Shown: piece after piece, positions 20,099 to 28,085 of the stretch
Position numbering within the stretch: position 1 is the stretch's first letter
How the letters are laid out: every line of letters begins with the position of its first letter
Source: Rhodothermaceae bacterium
GTDB taxonomy: Bacteria; Bacteroidota; Rhodothermia; Rhodothermales; Bin80
Length of the DNA: 64,000 nucleotides
Direction: 5' to 3'
NCBI GenBank assembly: GCA_009838195.1
Contig: VXSC01000044.1
Span: 62,001 to 126,000 of the forward strand
The notes under the pieces: model-generated
What the model saw: the letters and a program-made list of their open reading frames with translations, nothing else
Told to the model about the DNA's origin: nothing
The model's database searches: none
Translations under genes and position numbers: made by a program

Positions 20099-20239
20099 GG
20101 TACGCGGTAGGTGACTGAAACTGGACTTCGTTACCCTTTGAAGTCCTATATGTTTCGGATTGGATCACCGGTATGGTACCTTTTTAAGTGTGATTTCGTA
20201 CCACGCGATCTTAACTGCGCAATCTTGTCATCCTTCTCC

Positions 20240-20776
20240 ATGCAGGGGCCCTACTGGACATTGGCCAACCTACTCAGTATCTCTCGTGTCCCACTTTCTG
20301 GCGCGGCGGCAGTGGTTATTTTTACGGATGGGCCCGTAATCTGGAGCCTGGCCTTGATTCTTGCAGCCGGGCTTACGGACTTGCTTGATGGCCAGGTTGC
20401 TCGCCGCACAAACACCGTATCCGAGTGGGGCAAGATCCTGGATCCGGCTGCAGATAAGATCTCTGCCGCTCTGCTGGGGATTGCACTCGTGTGGAAAAGC
20501 TTGCTGCCTTTCTGGGTTCTGGGAGCAATCATTCTGCGCGATTTTCTGATTGTAATGGGCGGGTTCTTTCTAACGCGTTATCTCGGACATGTGCAAATGA
20601 GCAACCTTCCCGGCAAGATTGCAGCAACTGCAATTGGAATCACATTTATTCTTGCACTTTTGAAGGCAGATCAAATCGTTATGGATATAGCGATATGGGC
20701 AACCATCGGGCTTCTTGGGCTCTCGCTCTTAATTTATGCGGCTCGACTTTTCGGCCTACGAAATCGCTCCAATTAA
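20240..20776 (+). CDS. pgsA: CDP-diacylglycerol-glycerol-3-phosphate 3-phosphatidyltransferase
   Basis: Inner-membrane enzyme of phosphatidylglycerol synthesis, 178 residues from the ATG at 20240; an ATG at 20111 would add 43 residues not seen in the family. The CDP-alcohol phosphotransferase motif is complete: D-L-L-D-G-Q-V-A-R, eight residues, G-K-I-L-D-P-A-A-D, giving D..DG..AR...G...D...D. Several hydrophobic segments follow. The start of the core (WTLANLLSISRVPLS) matches PgsA. The family also contains phosphatidylserine and inositol synthases, so PgsA is the best but not the only reading. The stop is 4 bp before ftsY. Confidence 0.9.
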   Translation: MQGPYWTLANLLSISRVPLSGAAAVVIFTDGPVIWSLALILAAGLTDLLDGQVARRTNTVSEWGKILDPAADKISAALLGIALVWKSLLPFWVLGAIILRDFLIVMGGFFLTRYLGHVQMSNLPGKIAATAIGITFILALLKADQIVMDIAIWATIGLLGLSLLIYAARLFGLRNRSN

Positions 20777-20780
20777 TCAC

Positions 20781-21734
20781 ATGAGGTTCAGTAAAAGCTC
20801 ACCGACTCAGGACCAAGATCGCCTGGAATCTGGACTGAAAAAAACCCGGGATGGCCTCTTCGGAAAGATCGGCCGTCTCATCAAAGGGAAACGTAAGATT
20901 GACGAATCCGTGCTGGATGGCATTGAGGAAGCTCTGATCACCAGTGATGTGGGGGTCAATACCACCCTAGAAATTGTCAGTCGGATTGAGAAAAGAGCGG
21001 CGCGAGACCGATACACCTCATCCGACGAGCTACGGACGCTGATTAACCAGGAAATTGCCGAACTCCTTGAAAAAAATCTGCCCGCACGCCCTGCAGATTT
21101 TGATGCTCCGCTCAAGAACCATCCCCATGTGATCATGGTGGTCGGTGTCAACGGTGTGGGAAAAACTACAACCATAGGAAAGCTTGCATGGCGTTACACG
21201 CAGGCAGGCCGAAGTGTGCTCATTGGCGCCGGGGATACCTTCCGGGCAGCAGCGATTGAGCAGCTTGAGATCTGGACCAATCGCGCACAGGCTGACATCA
21301 TCAAACAATCACACGGAGCGGATCCCGCAGCCGTCGCATTCGACACGGTCCAATCAGCAGTTCATCGCTCCGCGGACGTCGCTATTATTGACACTGCAGG
21401 TCGCCTGCATACCAAAACGGGGCTCATGGATGAGCTTGCAAAAATAAAACGTGTCATGGGCCGCCAACTCGCTGGGGCGCCTCATGAAGTGCTCCTGGTA
21501 CTGGATGCCACGATCGGACAGAATGCACTGCGGCAGGCCCAGGAATTTACACGGAGCGTAGATGTGACCGGCCTGGTTGTCACAAAGCTGGATGGCTCCG
21601 CCAAAGGGGGCATTATTATCGGCATCTCGAATGAGTTCAAAGTGCCTGTCAAGTATATCGGAGTAGGAGAGGGACTGGAAGATCTGCAGATCTTTAATCG
21701 GGATCATTTCGTGAAAGCCTTGTCCATCGTATGA
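20781..21734 (+). CDS. ftsY: Signal recognition particle receptor FtsY
   Basis: GTPase that docks SRP-bound ribosomes at the membrane for co-translational insertion. 317 residues from the ATG at 20781, immediately after pgsA; an upstream in-frame ATG at 20736 lies within pgsA. The N domain (LFGKIGRLIKGKRKIDESVL, LEEALITSDVG-like) precedes the G domain with G1 GVNGVGKTTTIGKLA, G2 DTFRAAAIEQL, G3 DTAGRLHTK and G4 TKLDGSAKGG. The acidic A domain of the E. coli protein is absent, as in many bacteria. Gene order pgsA-ftsY-fmt links lipid synthesis, membrane targeting and initiator tRNA formylation in one transcript. Confidence 0.97.
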   Translation: MRFSKSSPTQDQDRLESGLKKTRDGLFGKIGRLIKGKRKIDESVLDGIEEALITSDVGVNTTLEIVSRIEKRAARDRYTSSDELRTLINQEIAELLEKNLPARPADFDAPLKNHPHVIMVVGVNGVGKTTTIGKLAWRYTQAGRSVLIGAGDTFRAAAIEQLEIWTNRAQADIIKQSHGADPAAVAFDTVQSAVHRSADVAIIDTAGRLHTKTGLMDELAKIKRVMGRQLAGAPHEVLLVLDATIGQNALRQAQEFTRSVDVTGLVVTKLDGSAKGGIIIGISNEFKVPVKYIGVGEGLEDLQIFNRDHFVKALSIV

Positions 21735-21787
21735 TCCCCTCCGGCCTCAAGCCTTCCTGACTGATAAGCAAAGCCGAATAGACTGAT

Positions 21788-22717
21788 ATGCGAGTAGTCT
21801 TTATGGGGACTCCCGATTTTGCTGTACCCTCACTGAGGGCGCTGGTAGAGAATGGCTACCGACCTGTTGCTGTAGTTACCGGGCCGGATCGCCCGCGCGG
21901 ACGAGGCCGCAAACTTCAACCAACCGCCGTCAAGCAAGCCGCACAGCGTTTTGGTATCAAGACCCTCATTCAACCGGAGTCCGTAAAAGATCCTGCGTTT
22001 GCAGCTCAGATCAATGACCTCAATTGTGATCTCCAGATCATCGTTGCATTCCGGATTCTGCCTCCTGAAGTATTCACATGTGCAAAGCTCGGAGCATTTA
22101 ACCTTCACGCTTCTCTGTTGCCTAAATTTCGAGGAGCTGCTCCAATCAACAGAGCGCTGATGGCCGGAGTGACTGAAACCGGGGTAACGACTTTTTTTCT
22201 GAAGCCTGCGGTCGATACAGGGAATATTATCCTTCAATGGCCAACCGTCGTTCCGACAGATGAGACCGCGGGAAGCCTGCATGATCGACTCGCAAAACTT
22301 GGGGCACGTGCCGTTTTGGAAACAACCCGGCGAATTGCCACCGGAAATGTACAGGGGTGTCCACAGGATAATTCACTTGCAACTGCCGCTCCGAAAATTT
22401 TTCGGGATGATTGCCGTATTCGTTGGACCGATTCGGCGGACCAGGTCCATAACCACTGCCGCGGCCTCTCCCCCTACCCTGGCGCCTGGACTCCGTGGAA
22501 ATCAGGAACCCTGAAGATTCTGGGAAGCCGTGTTACAGAGGGAACAGGGAGCCCGGGGACCGTACTCAGATCGGATGGCCACATCGTGGTTGCCTGCAAG
22601 ACTGGAGCAATTTCCATCACACACCTACAAGCTCCGGGGCAACGGGTTCTTGCAGCGAAGGACTTCCTGAATGGACATCCGATCGTGCCGGGATCGCACC
22701 TATCAGGCCAGAGATAA
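21788..22717 (+). CDS. fmt: Methionyl-tRNA formyltransferase
   Basis: Cytosolic enzyme that formylates Met-tRNA(fMet) using 10-formyl-tetrahydrofolate; 309 residues, the normal length. The N-terminal Rossmann domain starts RVVFMGTPDFAVPSL and has the catalytic N-H...D set in FNLHASLLPKFRGAAPINRA and VDTGNI. The C-terminal OB-like domain has the typical RGLSPYPGAWT. It follows ftsY by 53 bp on the same strand. The def (deformylase) gene that often precedes fmt is not in this window. Confidence 0.96.
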   Translation: MRVVFMGTPDFAVPSLRALVENGYRPVAVVTGPDRPRGRGRKLQPTAVKQAAQRFGIKTLIQPESVKDPAFAAQINDLNCDLQIIVAFRILPPEVFTCAKLGAFNLHASLLPKFRGAAPINRALMAGVTETGVTTFFLKPAVDTGNIILQWPTVVPTDETAGSLHDRLAKLGARAVLETTRRIATGNVQGCPQDNSLATAAPKIFRDDCRIRWTDSADQVHNHCRGLSPYPGAWTPWKSGTLKILGSRVTEGTGSPGTVLRSDGHIVVACKTGAISITHLQAPGQRVLAAKDFLNGHPIVPGSHLSGQR

Positions 22718-23007
22718 AGTCTGGCTTCTAGGAATTATAGAATTGGTAGGGTGTAGTGCGATCATGGTTCTATATTAAATCCCAATGGGCTACCGGATCA
22801 TACGGAACAGAATCTTCAAGAGATTCCGGTTGCTGTTGCTGTTCTCCCCCGAAAGAGTAGGTCAATTTGGGATATTATATGATCAGACCAAAAGCCTGAG
22901 TTGGCATAAAAACACTATTTTTGTACAGAACTTCGGAGTCAGAATTTCTTTGCTCTAACGAAATAAACTTCGTTAGATAGATAATTATATAGCGTAGCGT
23001 TCAGATC
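22718..23007. other. Intergenic region before the Rieske oxygenase
   Basis: 290 bp between fmt and the accessory oxygenase block. It becomes AT-rich toward the second gene and contains the palindrome at 22954-22977, described separately. No coding frame was supported. Confidence 0.45.
22954..22977. promoter_or_regulatory. Candidate operator palindrome before Rieske oxygenase gene
   Basis: TCTAACGAA (22954-22962), six-base spacer ATAAAC, then TTCGTTAGA (22969-22977): a perfect 9-bp inverted repeat ending 30 bp before the ATG at 23008. Size and placement fit a repressor site of the TetR kind or a short mRNA hairpin near the ribosome site. No regulator gene is adjacent. The regulatory role is inferred. 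Confidence 0.45.
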
Positions 23008-24000
23008 ATGACTAACAGTATATCCCCATTTCCAGAGGGTTGGTATTTCGTGGCCAGTCACAAGCACCTACTGAAGGAGAAGCTGATTCGAAAAACCTGG
23101 ATGGGCGAAGAAATTGTCGTTTGGTGTGATGATAAAGGTCGTGTGTGTGTGGCAGATGCATTTTGCCCACACCTGGGAGCAGATCTGGGGCCAGAATCTG
23201 GCGGCATGGTGCGTGACGGTTGTCTCGTATGCCCGTTTCATGGGTTTGAGTTTGAAGTCAGCGGTAGATGTTCCGCGACGCCGTATGCCCCGCCCCCCAA
23301 GACTGCACGGCTAAAGGTGTACGAGACGAGAGACATCAATGGAATCGTCTTTGCCTGGTGGGGGCTCGATGGACGCCCTCCACAGTGGTATCTTCCAGAG
23401 AGCCCCGAAAGTGAGGGCCGGTGGAGTGAACTGGCATTTAAGACGATTCGGTTTCCAGGTCATCCTCAAGAAACCACGGAGAATTCGGTTGATTTAGCTC
23501 ATCTGCGGTACGTGCACGGCTACGATAATGTCTATCGGTTTGAACCGCTTGCAGTGGATGGTGCTTACCTCAGGAGCAGTTTTGATTTCATACGTGCTCA
23601 GAATGTAGCTGGGGTAAAGATTCATTTTGATGTGACTGCAAAAGCGCAAATCTATGGGTTTGGATACTCAAACGTGAAGATCCACGAGAAGTCCATTGAT
23701 ATGCACATCAATTTTTATGTGCTAGCAACTCCTGTAGACGGGAAGCACATTGATTTGGTACTGGCCAGCCAGGTACAGCAGATGCGTAAACCAAAACGGG
23801 CAATTGTTGGTCTGCGATTTCTACCTCAGAATATTCGAACCGGTCTCATGAACAGATTCATCCTACTTATGCAAGAGAAGGATGTGAGGGATGATGTCTA
23901 TATCTGGCGGAATAAGCGATATATTCCGCAGCCGCGGCTATGTAAGTCGGACGGTGAAATTGGAAAATTCCGACGCTACTGCAAGCAATTTTATTCATAA
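23008..24000 (+). CDS. Rieske non-heme iron oxygenase (steroid-type)
   Basis: A 330-residue oxygenase alpha subunit. The N-terminal Rieske domain binds [2Fe-2S] through C53-P-H55 and C75-P-F-H78. The catalytic domain has the mononuclear iron site in ENSVDLAHLRYVHG: D162, H165, H170. Overall length and the short PEGWYFVA start resemble the KshA/cholesterol 7-desaturase (DAF-36/Neverland) group rather than aromatic ring dioxygenases; that subgroup call is inference. Such enzymes hydroxylate or desaturate sterol rings using electrons from a separate reductase, which is not encoded nearby. It is the first gene of a block with a GPP34-P450 fusion and a sterol-methyltransferase homologue, and a palindrome lies 30 bp upstream. 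Confidence 0.88.
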   Translation: MTNSISPFPEGWYFVASHKHLLKEKLIRKTWMGEEIVVWCDDKGRVCVADAFCPHLGADLGPESGGMVRDGCLVCPFHGFEFEVSGRCSATPYAPPPKTARLKVYETRDINGIVFAWWGLDGRPPQWYLPESPESEGRWSELAFKTIRFPGHPQETTENSVDLAHLRYVHGYDNVYRFEPLAVDGAYLRSSFDFIRAQNVAGVKIHFDVTAKAQIYGFGYSNVKIHEKSIDMHINFYVLATPVDGKHIDLVLASQVQQMRKPKRAIVGLRFLPQNIRTGLMNRFILLMQEKDVRDDVYIWRNKRYIPQPRLCKSDGEIGKFRRYCKQFYS

Positions 24001-24036
24001 TCCTAAACTGCCCTACTTGACGAGGATTCCCGCGTA

Positions 24037-24070
24037 GGTGTGTATCCCACATGATACATGAGTCCACACC
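24037..24070. other. Stem-loop between Rieske and P450 genes
   Basis: GGTGTG (24037-24042) pairs with CACACC (24065-24070), and directly inside the 5' arm TATC (24043-24046) pairs with GATA (24053-24056). No T-run follows, so this is not a clear terminator. It may be a processing or stabilising hairpin within the 214-bp intergenic stretch; function is unknown. Confidence 0.35.
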
Positions 24071-24214
24071 ACGGTATTAGGTGTGAATACGTATATTGTT
24101 GTTATAGAACCAAAGCATTTCCCTTGACCCAGCAGGAACCAATTTGAGGATGATGCTTACCTACAAAACCAGTATTTGAATAGTGTTTTCCTTAGTCTCC
24201 CCACAGAATAGATC

Positions 24215-26242
24215 ATGAGCGAAAACAACACCTCGTCTGAGATCAGTCTTGCCGAAGAATTGATCCTTCTGACATTGGATGAAAAGACTGGTTACCTGGA
24301 GATCGTGCCCGGTTGGGAGTTCTCGTGTGTTATGGCTGGAGCGATCATTGCCGATCTTGCACTTAAGGGCCGGATTGATACAGATCTGGAGTCGCTCTAC
24401 CTGATTGATGCCGCTCCGACAGGAGATAAACTGCTTGATGTTACACTCCAAGATATTGCCACGTCCAACAAAGTTCGCGATGCGCAATTTTGGATTGAGA
24501 AAAACGCAAATCGGGTTGATGACGTAGTCTCTACTTCGTTCGACCGCCTAGTAGACCGGGGAGTTCTTGTTCGCGAGTCTGGCGAATTTTTTGGCTTGGC
24601 TCGCTCGGTTTCACGATCGGGTCTCTATCCATATTTAGGTTCGTCAAGACGTGAAGCGAAGGCAAGAATTCTGGATGTGATCTTACATGACACTCTTCCA
24701 GATCCTCGGGATGCGATTCTTATCGCATTACTTCATGCGTGTGGCGGGTTCAAGATCCTGCTTGAAGAGGAAGACTACGAAGAGTCTCTAGAGAGAATCG
24801 AATTGGTATCCAAGCTAGATCTTCTGGGACGAACGGTCGCTACAGCAGTGCAGAATAGTGCTGTCCAACCTAGGCGAAAAGCCCCGAAAACCAAACCTAT
24901 TCCAAAAATTGGATTCCTTGAAATCTTTAAGCACCGAGACTTTCTCAGGGGATATATTCCGCGGGGGCTGCATCGGCTTCATTCTCAACATGGTTCGGTA
25001 ATTAAACTACCGTATAAGATGCAGGGGTTTCCCACGTACCTTATGACGGGAGCAGAAGCAAACCATTGGATCAACAAAAACGGTCGATTTTATTTTCGCT
25101 CGAAGGAATATATCAAAGACTTTGAAAACGCATTTGGTTCTACAAGAACTCTACCGGGCTTGGACGGTGCTGACCATTATAGGATGCGCAAGGGCTTGAA
25201 GGGGGTCTATTCTCGTTCTGCGATTGGATGTAGGCTGCCAGAAATGTACTATCACAGCAGGAGATCCATGAGCAAATGGAAGGAAGGAGATGAGTTGCCC
25301 GTCATGGATACACTGAGATCGTACATGAGTGATCAGGTCTCACATTTGGTCTACAATGTGGACTGTTCACATTTCTCAGACGAACTGCTGGATTTTCAGC
25401 ATCGTGCTTTGATCGTGCACACCATGAATGCATTCCCCAAATTCATGATCAAAACGCGAAAAATGAAGCGCTATAGAAAGCGTGTGGCTGAATTTCAGGA
25501 GATGATCATTTCATCTCACACTCCTGGGCAGCGTAAAGGCCAACCAATGGATATTGCCGATGGGTATCTGGAACTTCACAAGAATGATCCTCAGTTTGTG
25601 TCAGAAACAGATTTGACCTTCTCGTTTGTTGCAGGCATGGTTGCAAGCATTTATCTGGGTTCGGGGATTTCACTCGCACTCTACTGCATGATTCGAAACC
25701 CGGAAATCCACGATGCCATTTACCAGGAAGCGGAGAAGCTTTTTGGGAACGGACGAACGCCCGAAGATCAAGATTTCTGTCCCAGAAACACGGACATAAC
25801 TCTACGTCTCATGATGGAGGCTACTCGCATGTATCCCGTGATTCCATGGCAGGTGAGAGCCGTTGTGAATCGGTGCGTTTTTGACGGATATGAAATACCC
25901 TCGAGGTCACGAGTTCTGATCGGTCATACCGCAACTCATTACAACAGTGATTATTTCAAGGATCCCTACAAGTTCGATATAGACCGCTATTTACCCGAGC
26001 GATCAGAGCATACACAGCCTGGTGCCTACATGCCATATGGTTTGGGTACACACACCTGTCTTGGACGCCGTTATACGGACCTTCAGATTGCCGTAAACCT
26101 CATGCTCATTGCCTACCACTTTAAACTGGAGATTCTACCCAAAGAGGGGGAAATCAAAATCAATCCGCTTCCGAACTGTCATCCCCGAAAATACCTCAAG
26201 TTTCGTGTCGCCGAAATCAGAAACCCGATTCCCACCGCATGA
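24215..26242 (+). CDS. GPP34 domain-cytochrome P450 fusion protein
   Basis: A 675-residue two-domain protein. Residues about 8-215 match the GPP34/GOLPH3 fold (LAEELILLTLDEKTGYLEI, AGAIIADLALKGRI, DPRDAILIALLHACGGF). In eukaryotes that family binds phosphatidylinositol-4-phosphate on Golgi membranes, so membrane or lipid binding is plausible here. A basic linker (PRRKAPKTKP) leads to a P450 domain (about 225-670) with ExxR at E535-R538 and the heme loop YGLGTHTCLG, proximal ligand C615. The I-helix A473-G-M-V-A-S478 lacks the usual acid and threonine, which suggests chemistry other than classic monooxygenation, or an unusual proton path. There is no transmembrane anchor or reductase domain. 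Its 3' end is duplicated in decayed form at 32665. Substrate unknown; sterol-like by context. Confidence 0.9.
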   Translation: MSENNTSSEISLAEELILLTLDEKTGYLEIVPGWEFSCVMAGAIIADLALKGRIDTDLESLYLIDAAPTGDKLLDVTLQDIATSNKVRDAQFWIEKNANRVDDVVSTSFDRLVDRGVLVRESGEFFGLARSVSRSGLYPYLGSSRREAKARILDVILHDTLPDPRDAILIALLHACGGFKILLEEEDYEESLERIELVSKLDLLGRTVATAVQNSAVQPRRKAPKTKPIPKIGFLEIFKHRDFLRGYIPRGLHRLHSQHGSVIKLPYKMQGFPTYLMTGAEANHWINKNGRFYFRSKEYIKDFENAFGSTRTLPGLDGADHYRMRKGLKGVYSRSAIGCRLPEMYYHSRRSMSKWKEGDELPVMDTLRSYMSDQVSHLVYNVDCSHFSDELLDFQHRALIVHTMNAFPKFMIKTRKMKRYRKRVAEFQEMIISSHTPGQRKGQPMDIADGYLELHKNDPQFVSETDLTFSFVAGMVASIYLGSGISLALYCMIRNPEIHDAIYQEAEKLFGNGRTPEDQDFCPRNTDITLRLMMEATRMYPVIPWQVRAVVNRCVFDGYEIPSRSRVLIGHTATHYNSDYFKDPYKFDIDRYLPERSEHTQPGAYMPYGLGTHTCLGRRYTDLQIAVNLMLIAYHFKLEILPKEGEIKINPLPNCHPRKYLKFRVAEIRNPIPTA

Positions 26243-26468
26243 GAGTGTGCTGGGAGAGTATTGGTAATCTGGGTAGCCAGGATTCGCTCCATCCGCGGAA
26301 TGGTCTCCACTTACCCTACTATACCAGGGAGTATTTGAATTTTCCCTAAACTCATGGCTCACCTCATAATTTGGGTAAAAACCCCAAGTTTAAGGCATTT
26401 CCTCCGGGGACGAATGAGAACGGAAGAGATTAATCTCAGCGGGAATCTAGGCGAAGCAGAGTTCTCTA

Positions 26469-26500
26469 TTCTCCCCTCAAAAACCTGAGAGAGAGGAGAA
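26469..26500 (+). promoter_or_regulatory. Hairpin that could mask the methyltransferase ribosome site
   Basis: The methyltransferase ATG at 26504 has an unusually strong Shine-Dalgarno sequence, GAGGAG (26493-26498), unlike most genes here. TTCTCC (26469-26474) pairs exactly with GGAGAA (26495-26500). CTC (26476-26478) pairs with GAG (26491-26493), around a 12-base loop. Closing this stem would hide the ribosome site. Translational control by RNA folding is an inference from the pairing. Confidence 0.45.
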
Positions 26501-26503
26501 ACC

Positions 26504-27535
26504 ATGCCGTGGAAGCTATCGAAAAGGCTCAGGGATGCGTACCGGGAGGGCAATGTCGCCCGTCGCGTGCAAGACTTTGAAGGTTGGATGGAGCGAGCGA
26601 CGCCCGAAGCCGTTAATTCAGGCGATTACGACCACACCAAGCTGGTCAAGGACTACTACGATCTTTACAGCGAGCTAATGACATGGAGTTGGGGTGAATC
26701 CCTGCACTTCGCACCCCTCGCTCCACATGAGACCTTGGAGGATTCCAAAACCCGCCATCAACGATTGATGATCGACAAGCTGGACCTGAAGCAGGGTATG
26801 ACGGTGGTTGATGTCGGTTGTGGAATCGGTGGCCCGATGCGTCGTGTCGTTCGCGAGGCCGGTGTTCAAGTTGTTGGGATTAACAACAACACAATCCAGC
26901 TGGAAAAAGCGAAAAGATTGAATGCTGAGGCTGGGATTGATCACATGGTTGATTATTTGGCCTGCAGCTTCATGAATATGAACGGTATTGAAGACAATAC
27001 CTTTGACGGGGGTTATGCCATTGAGTCAACGTGCTATGCCCCGGATAAAAAAAGGGCGTTTGAAGAGATATTCCGCGTGCTGAAACCTGGCGCTCTGTTC
27101 TGGGGGCAGGAGATGTGTCTGACGGATAAGTTTGATCCGAATGATAGTCGGCACTGTGATCTTAAGCACGACCTCCAGCGCGACCTCGCACTAAAGGATA
27201 TCGCTACGTTCGGGGAAGTGAATCAAGCGCTTGAAGCAGTGGGGTTCCACATTATTGAAGGGATGGACCGCGAAGTATCAGGGGAAGGGACCACACCATG
27301 GTATCAGCCCATGGAGAGTCGACATGGGATGTTGGGAAACGTCTTGTTCAGGCTTCCAAAGGGCCGTAGAATGATAGTTGCAGGATCGAAGTTGGCCGAG
27401 ATGGTTGGGTTGTTTCCAAAGGGTTCCGCAGAAGTCTTCCGATCCTTGGACCAAGCCGCCGATGCCTATGTCGAAGGCGGAAAAACCGGTATCTTCACGC
27501 CGCTGTATTGTTTCTTGGCACGCAAACCCCATTAG
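26504..27535 (+). CDS. smt: Sterol C-24 methyltransferase homologue (SMT/ERG6 family)
   Basis: A 343-residue SAM-dependent methyltransferase very like fungal and plant sterol 24-C-methyltransferases. Visible family regions in order: the aromatic sterol region (residues 51-69, ending WSWGESLHF), the SAM site VVDVGCGIGGP (101-111), GINNN (125-129), YAIESTCYAP (171-180; yeast Erg6 has YAIEATCHAP), LTDKFDPND (206-214), PWYQPM (265-270) and the C-terminal sterol domain ending VEGGKTGIFTPLYCFLARKP. These go beyond a generic methyltransferase. The reaction would add methyl to a sterol side chain at C-24. Bacterial SMT homologues are known but uncommon, mostly from uncultured bacteria. No squalene epoxidase or oxidosqualene cyclase is in this window, so the sterol could be imported from a host. 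Tocopherol methyltransferases are distant relatives but lack the sterol C-terminal domain. Confidence 0.88.
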   Translation: MPWKLSKRLRDAYREGNVARRVQDFEGWMERATPEAVNSGDYDHTKLVKDYYDLYSELMTWSWGESLHFAPLAPHETLEDSKTRHQRLMIDKLDLKQGMTVVDVGCGIGGPMRRVVREAGVQVVGINNNTIQLEKAKRLNAEAGIDHMVDYLACSFMNMNGIEDNTFDGGYAIESTCYAPDKKRAFEEIFRVLKPGALFWGQEMCLTDKFDPNDSRHCDLKHDLQRDLALKDIATFGEVNQALEAVGFHIIEGMDREVSGEGTTPWYQPMESRHGMLGNVLFRLPKGRRMIVAGSKLAEMVGLFPKGSAEVFRSLDQAADAYVEGGKTGIFTPLYCFLARKPH

Positions 27536-27568
27536 ACCGATTGCACGGTCTCGCACGGCGTGTGCCGT
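27535..27568 (+). terminator. Two tandem hairpins right after the methyltransferase stop
   Basis: GACCG-ATTGCA-CGGTC (27535-27550) starts on the last base of the stop codon. It is followed by ACGGC-GTGT-GCCGT (27555-27568). Both stems are perfect and GC-rich, but no T-run follows, so they may protect the 3' end or slow polymerase rather than act as a standard intrinsic terminator. Confidence 0.35.
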
Positions 27569-28085
27569 TACGATCGACGGACAAGATTGAGATGAAGACA
27601 GAGGTGAGAACCGGGGCTAGGGCTGCATCCAATTTATCGCCGGAAGAAAGTTCGGATTGACCCAGTTTACAATTTTCATCGCCAAACGGGCACTTTTTTC
27701 GTGACGTTTGGGGAAACGATGGAAGCGATCAAACATGGCCGTGTATGTTGTTTTACGTAAAGCTGTTTTGTATATTCTCGGGGCGGCAATGGCAGGATTC
27801 TGAGTTATAAAACGAGACTATTAACCTCAGGCTGACTTCGGTACTCAGTGCATGGATTATGAATTCAGTAGGCATACCCGAATGAGATGTTTCTGGAATT
27901 CAACACGACTTATCACAAGTTCAAAGGCAGCGGGGATTCTAGAACAGACTTCGGTTGATCAATGCTTGTATCCCATTGCAAAAATATTTGCATATCCTGG
28001 AGGTCTCCGAAAATGAACGATTCCCTCAGAATGAAAAAGAACCTTTTTTGCCAGCATAAAGGATCTGAAAATTTCACGCGATCCA
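27569..28085. other. Long intergenic region before the RND adaptor gene
   Basis: 517 bp without a supported gene. It contains the 13-mer TTTTGTATATTCT at 27766-27778, which also occurs upstream of kgd (40717-40729). TTGTTT lies 17 bp before the TATATT, so a housekeeping-type promoter for the efflux genes is possible here. The last 130 bp are AT-rich. No repeat or RNA structure stood out. Confidence 0.4.
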
